Shown one piece after another: positions 60,411 to 64,000 of a stretch of 64,000 nucleotides of DNA. Both the position numbers and the translations under genes were made by a program. The DNA comes from Amycolatopsis nivea (GTDB lineage Bacteria; Actinomycetota; Actinomycetes; Mycobacteriales; Pseudonocardiaceae), in contig NZ_SDLT01000021.1 of NCBI RefSeq assembly GCF_004522235.1, positions 1-64,000 on the forward strand, in the 5' to 3' direction. A model generated the notes under the pieces. The model was not told where the DNA came from, did not search any database, and worked only from the letters and a program-made list of their open reading frames with translations. Positions within the stretch are counted from its first letter, which is position 1, and the number at the start of each line of letters is the position of its first letter.

Positions 60411-61103
60411 TCAGCGAGGCGAGCCGGGCGAGACGATGTCCCAGGTGCCGAACAAGGTCAGCCCGGCGGACGCGGCGAGGGCGATCGACGCGTGGTTGTC
60501 GAGCTGACACCGGTACTGCGGCTCGTGCTCTCGCCCGAGCGCGTGCCGCGAGATCGCCCGTACGAGGCGTCGGGCGTGCCCCTTGCCCCGATGCGCCGGC
60601 AGCGTCACCACGCCTAAGTCGGCCAGCGGTGCGTCACGCCACGGATACATGCTCGCGACCGCCGCGAGCTGTCCGTCGGCGAACGCGCCGTACACCGCCC
60701 AGTGGTCCAGTTCGACCGACGCGTCGTCCAGATCCTGTTCGGACGCGGCGGCCTCGAACGCGGCGAACGCTTCGGCGTCCGAGCCGGTGAGCGGCCGGAC
60801 CGACGCGTCGTCCGGTTCGGCGAGCAGCTTTTCCCTTGCCTCGTCGGTGAAATAGAACAGGTTGTCGGCCCCGTGCAGCAGAATCCCCGCCGAGGCCAGC
60901 CGCTGCCGGAACTCCGGTTCGTCGCGCGGGCGCCCGAGGGTTTCGGCCATCGCCGGGGTGAGCCGGATCCGGGTCCGCCCGTCCGCGGTGACGAGGACGG
61001 TGAGCCGCTCGTCCTCGTCCAGCGCGGCGTCGACGGTCAGGCTGAATCCGCCGCCGTCCGGGACCGGAGGCAGCCAATGGCGGGTGACGGCGGCGGCGAA
61101 CAA
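60411..61103 (-). CDS. GNAT-family N-acetyltransferase
   Basis: A 230-residue protein with a C-terminal GNAT domain. The acetyl-CoA-binding motif VVTLPAHRGKGHARRLV is near residue 170, and a beta-rich N-terminal part of about 100 residues precedes it. TTG 61103 is supported by AGGAG six bases before it. It is 14 bases behind the thiamine-dependent enzyme gene on the same strand, so they form one transcript. Acceptor unknown. Confidence 0.75.
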   Translation of the reverse strand: MFAAAVTRHWLPPVPDGGGFSLTVDAALDEDERLTVLVTADGRTRIRLTPAMAETLGRPRDEPEFRQRLASAGILLHGADNLFYFTDEAREKLLAEPDDASVRPLTGSDAEAFAAFEAAASEQDLDDASVELDHWAVYGAFADGQLAAVASMYPWRDAPLADLGVVTLPAHRGKGHARRLVRAISRHALGREHEPQYRCQLDNHASIALAASAGLTLFGTWDIVSPGSPR

Positions 61104-61117
61104 GAAACGCTCCTAGC

Positions 61118-63433
61118 TCAGTCGGCCACGTCCAGCGCGGCCTGGATGATGCTGTCGGTGTCGATGCCGTGGTGCCGGTACACGCTCTCCAGGTCGCCGG
61201 ACTGCCCGAACCGCGTCACGCCCAGATGCGCCGCCCGCACGCGGTGGACGTTCGCCAGGAACGCCAGCGTGTGCGGGTGCCCGTCCAGCACCGTCACCAT
61301 CGGCGCGGACCGTTCGGACGGCAGCGCCGACTCCAGGATCCACGTGTCGGCGGTGTCCTGGCCTGCCCGCGCTTGCACGGCGCGGAACAGCAGGCCGGGG
61401 CTCGTCACGCACACGACGTCGGCGTGCTTGCCCAGCGCGTCCAGCCGGTCGGCGGCTTCCAGCGCCTCGGTGACCATCGCGCCCATCGTCACCAGCGTGA
61501 CGTCCGGGCGCGCCACCGCGGCGGTGCGGATCGGGTAGGCACCCGCGACGACCTGGCGGCGGCGACGCTCCCGCGCGGCCGGATCGGCCGGCACCGCGGC
61601 CAGGCTCTGGTCCACCGGACGGGTCGACAGGCGCAGGTAAGCGGAAGTCCCGTCGGGACGGCCGAGCCGCGAAAGCGAAGCCAGCAGGGTCCACTCGACG
61701 TCCAGCGCGAACGCGGGCTCGTACGTCACGCAACCCGGCTGCTCCAGCCCGACCGACGGCGTGGTCACCGACTGGTGCGCACCTCCCTCGGGCGCGAGCG
61801 TGACGCCGGACGGGGTACCGACCAAAATGGACTGTCCGCCGCCGTAGATGCCGAACGACCACGGTTCCAGCGCACGCTCCACGAAGGGGTCGTAAAGCAC
61901 CCCGATCGGCAGCAGCGGACGGCCCCAGCGCGACCACGTCGTGCCCAGTTCGCCGAGCGCGCTCACCAGGTTCACCTCGGCGATGCCCAGTTCCAGGTGC
62001 TGTCCGCTGGGCCGCTCGCGCCAGTGCAGGATCGTTTCCGGGTCGTCGGCGAACCAGTCGACGCGTTCCTGCGGCGACCACACGCCGACCTTGTTGACCC
62101 AGCCGCCGAGGTTGGTGCTCGACGAGACGTCCGGGCACAGCGTCACCACGAGTTCCGCGGCCTCGGGCGCTTCGCGGGTCAGGTCGAGCAGCGCGCGGCC
62201 GAGCGCGGCCTGCGTGGTGGTGCGGCCGGACGGCGTGCGGCCGATGTCGGACGGCAGGGCCGGAACAGCTTGCAGCTCAACGGGTTCCCGTTCGAGCCGG
62301 GCCGCCGTCGAAGCGCACAGCTGCGCGGCCGCGGAGCCCTCGGCGAACTTCTGCCACGGGTTGTCCGGCGAGATTCCGACGCGCTCGGCCAGCGAACCCA
62401 GCTGCTCGGCGGTCAGCAGCGACGAGTGGTTCTGCGGGTGCCCTTCGCTGGCGAGGCCGAATCCCTTGACCGTGTAAGCGAAAACGACGGTCGGCCGGTG
62501 GTCGTCGATGGCGTCGAACGTGTCCAGCAGCGCGGACAGGTCGTGGCCGCCGAGGTTGCGGATGGCGGCGTGCAGCGTGTCGTCGTCGAGGGTGTCCAGC
62601 AGCGGAGCCAGTTCCGGCGTCGTCAGGCGTTCGCGCAGCTGAGCCGGGGTGCAGCGGAGCAGGCGCTGGTACTCCGGGTTCGACATCTCGTCGATGCGCC
62701 GGCGCAGCGCCGAACCGCCCGGCCGCTCGAACAGGTCCTGCAGCAGCCGCCCGTACTTCACGGTCAGCACCTGCCAGCCGGCCGCCTCGAACATGCCCTG
62801 CAGCCGGGTCGCGCCGATGTTCGGCACCACGCGGTCGAGCGACTGCCGGTTCAGGTCGACGATCCACACGACCTCGCCCAGTTCGGCCACGTTCGGGTCG
62901 AGGACGGCTTCCCAGCACGCGCCCTCGTCCAGCTCCGCGTCGCCGACCAGCGAGTACTGCCGTCCGGTGCCCGCGCCGCCGCCGTGCGATTCGACGTAGC
63001 GCCGTGCCAGCGCGCCCCAGATCGGGGCGGTCGCGCCGATGCCGACCGAACCGGTGGAGTAGTCGACCTGGTCCGGGTCCTTCGAACGCGACGGGTAGCT
63101 CTGCAGGCCGCCGAACTCGCGCAGCGTCGTCAGGTACTTCTCGTCGAGGTCGCCGAGGAGGTAGTTGATCGCGTGCAGCACGGGGGAGGCGTGCGGCTTG
63201 ACCGAGACCCGGTCCTGCGCGCGCAGCCGGGCGAACCACAGCGCGGTCATGATCGACACCATCGAGGCGCTGGACGCCTGGTGCCCGCCGACCTTGAGCC
63301 CGGTCGGATTGGGCCGCACCCGGTTCGCGTGGTCGATGATCGCGGTCGACAGCCACAGCACCCGGTCCTGCACCTCGCGCAGGACGGTCACCGTGTCGTT
63401 GTCCGGAAGGCGTTCGGGGGCGGCGCTGCTCAC
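61118..63433 (-). CDS. AceE/transketolase-like thiamine diphosphate enzyme
   Basis: A 771-residue TPP enzyme with the architecture of the homodimeric pyruvate dehydrogenase E1 (AceE), but shorter than the ~900 residues usual for it. The TPP motif GDAELDEGACWEAV...VDLNRQS is near residue 165. GHQASSASMVSIMTALW near 52 and KPHASPVLHAINYLLG near 80 match AceE active-site strands. A transketolase-like middle domain (about 400-580) and a C-terminal domain (about 600-771) follow. No lipoyl-binding partner is encoded here. It could act on pyruvate or another 2-oxoacid; exact substrate unproved. Confidence 0.78.
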   Translation of the reverse strand: MSSAAPERLPDNDTVTVLREVQDRVLWLSTAIIDHANRVRPNPTGLKVGGHQASSASMVSIMTALWFARLRAQDRVSVKPHASPVLHAINYLLGDLDEKYLTTLREFGGLQSYPSRSKDPDQVDYSTGSVGIGATAPIWGALARRYVESHGGGAGTGRQYSLVGDAELDEGACWEAVLDPNVAELGEVVWIVDLNRQSLDRVVPNIGATRLQGMFEAAGWQVLTVKYGRLLQDLFERPGGSALRRRIDEMSNPEYQRLLRCTPAQLRERLTTPELAPLLDTLDDDTLHAAIRNLGGHDLSALLDTFDAIDDHRPTVVFAYTVKGFGLASEGHPQNHSSLLTAEQLGSLAERVGISPDNPWQKFAEGSAAAQLCASTAARLEREPVELQAVPALPSDIGRTPSGRTTTQAALGRALLDLTREAPEAAELVVTLCPDVSSSTNLGGWVNKVGVWSPQERVDWFADDPETILHWRERPSGQHLELGIAEVNLVSALGELGTTWSRWGRPLLPIGVLYDPFVERALEPWSFGIYGGGQSILVGTPSGVTLAPEGGAHQSVTTPSVGLEQPGCVTYEPAFALDVEWTLLASLSRLGRPDGTSAYLRLSTRPVDQSLAAVPADPAARERRRRQVVAGAYPIRTAAVARPDVTLVTMGAMVTEALEAADRLDALGKHADVVCVTSPGLLFRAVQARAGQDTADTWILESALPSERSAPMVTVLDGHPHTLAFLANVHRVRAAHLGVTRFGQSGDLESVYRHHGIDTDSIIQAALDVAD

Positions 63434-63504
63434 GAAGGATCGGACCTTTCTTGGGCGGAAAGTTCAGGCCAGTCCAGCAGAGCTGGGTAGGGTGCACAAC
63501 AAGC

Positions 63505-63527
63505 GCGTTCAACATTGCGCAGAACGC
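63505..63527. promoter_or_regulatory. GCGTTC-N11-GAACGC dyad, candidate Lrp site
   Basis: A six-base inverted repeat separated by 11 bases lies in the 133-base region between the divergent AceE-like and Lrp genes. ATTGCGCA also occurs twice in this region (about 63513 and 63556). The pattern is plausible for an Lrp/AsnC regulator controlling itself and the neighbouring enzyme. Confidence 0.4.
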
Positions 63528-63566
63528 CCAAGTCAGCACCACACGGTGCGGAGAGGATTGCGCAGC

Positions 63567-64000
63567 ATGCCCAGCACTCAGCGGCTCGACGCCACCGACG
63601 CCCGGATCCTGCTCGCGCTCGGCCGCACCCCGCGCGCCACCGCGGTCGCGCTCGCCGACGAACTGGGCCTGTCCCGCAACACCGTGCAGAGCAGGCTCGC
63701 CCGGCTCGAACAGGGCGACGCGCTGCGCTCGGCCGAACACCGGATCGACCCGGCCGCGCTCGGCTACCCGCTCACCGCGTTCGTGACCGTACAGGCGCGG
63801 CAGCGACTGCTGGACGAGGTCGGCCGCGCCCTCGCCGCGGTGCCCGAGGTGCTGCAGGTGCGCGGATTGACCGGCGCGCAGGACCTGCTGGTGCACGTGG
63901 TCGCGACCGACGCGGACGACCTGTACCGGATCGCCGGGGAGATCCTGGAGATCCCCGGCGTCGAGCGCACCAACAACGCGCTCGTCATGCGCGAGATGGT
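63567..64000 (+). CDS. Lrp/AsnC-family regulator (incomplete at the window end)
   Basis: The first 144 codons of an Lrp/AsnC-family regulator. The N-terminal winged helix is LDATDARILLALGRTPRATAVALADELGLSRNTVQSRLARLE; a RAM/effector domain follows from about residue 70 (FVTVQARQRLLDEV). GGAGAGGA precedes ATG 63567. The gene runs off the right edge, so its end and any further domain are unseen. Divergent to the AceE-like gene and probably its regulator. Confidence 0.85.
   Translation, partial: MPSTQRLDATDARILLALGRTPRATAVALADELGLSRNTVQSRLARLEQGDALRSAEHRIDPAALGYPLTAFVTVQARQRLLDEVGRALAAVPEVLQVRGLTGAQDLLVHVVATDADDLYRIAGEILEIPGVERTNNALVMREM

Overview
The window is about 70% G+C, rich in GTG and TTG starts and in ATGA/GTGA gene overlaps, and carries Tat-exported enzymes, a mycothiol-dependent isomerase-type protein and several actinobacterial families (DUF4267, MAB_1171c-like membrane protein, Pls/PosA-type NRPS-like protein). 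It is an actinomycete chromosome, most likely Pseudonocardiales. A hairpin repeat beginning GTGAAGGGCTCCTTGAGG, present at the left edge and again near 11.27 kb, makes me think of Amycolatopsis; that is recollection, not a search result. I see no rRNA, tRNA, prophage, insertion sequence or CRISPR array.

Layout. 1-2.2 kb: DUF4267 membrane protein plus a KhtTU-like K+/H+ antiporter pair behind two TAGCGNCGCTA palindromes. 2.3-5.3 kb: housekeeping operon cmk-plsC-der. 5.4-9.4 kb: large Pls/PosA-like NRPS-type membrane protein. 9.4-10.8 kb: M1 metallopeptidase, then a 730-base repeat-rich spacer. 11.5-16.2 kb: two tandem Tat-exported GH95-like glycosidases. 16.2-20.8 kb: hydroxyquinol-type aromatic catabolism (FAD phenol hydroxylase, fused maleylacetate reductase/hydroxyquinol dioxygenase, AraC regulator). 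20.8-30.6 kb: oxidative uronate pathway (uronate dehydrogenase, IclR, 5-dehydro-4-deoxyglucarate dehydratase, glucarate dehydratase, an unknown Cys-containing protein, a 2,5-dioxovalerate dehydrogenase) ending in an exported family 8 polysaccharide lyase. Uronates released outside could be oxidised to 2-oxoglutarate, but no transporter or unsaturated glucuronyl hydrolase is present here.

30.7-34.0 kb: EthA-like Baeyer-Villiger monooxygenase, a DinB/MDMPI-type enzyme and a MerR regulator. 34.1-41.3 kb: five overlapping genes, SWIM zinc finger / DUF5691 / MoxR ATPase / DUF5682 / VWA, a compact uncharacterised system. 41.4-46.3 kb: cell-envelope sugar genes, including a close homologue of UDP-sulfoquinovose synthase, GtrA, a membrane glycosyltransferase fused to a GT2 domain, and an epimerase. 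46.5-48.7 kb: XRE regulator / ImmA-IrrE protease / seven-helix membrane protein. 48.6-56.9 kb: LigT-like protein, small membrane protein, hydrolase, exported PHP phosphoesterase, lysozyme-like protein, methyltransferase, secreted trypsin-like protease and a small secreted protein, separated by two G/T-rich repeat tracts. 57.1-64.0 kb: GntR-ALDH-ADH operon, GNAT, an AceE-like thiamine enzyme and a divergent Lrp regulator cut by the window edge.

The most unusual object is at 25963-26786: six tandem 132-142 base copies of the start region (ribosome binding site, TTG start and about 36-39 codons) of the following aldehyde dehydrogenase gene. Each forms a short closed reading frame, and the seventh copy is the start of the intact gene.
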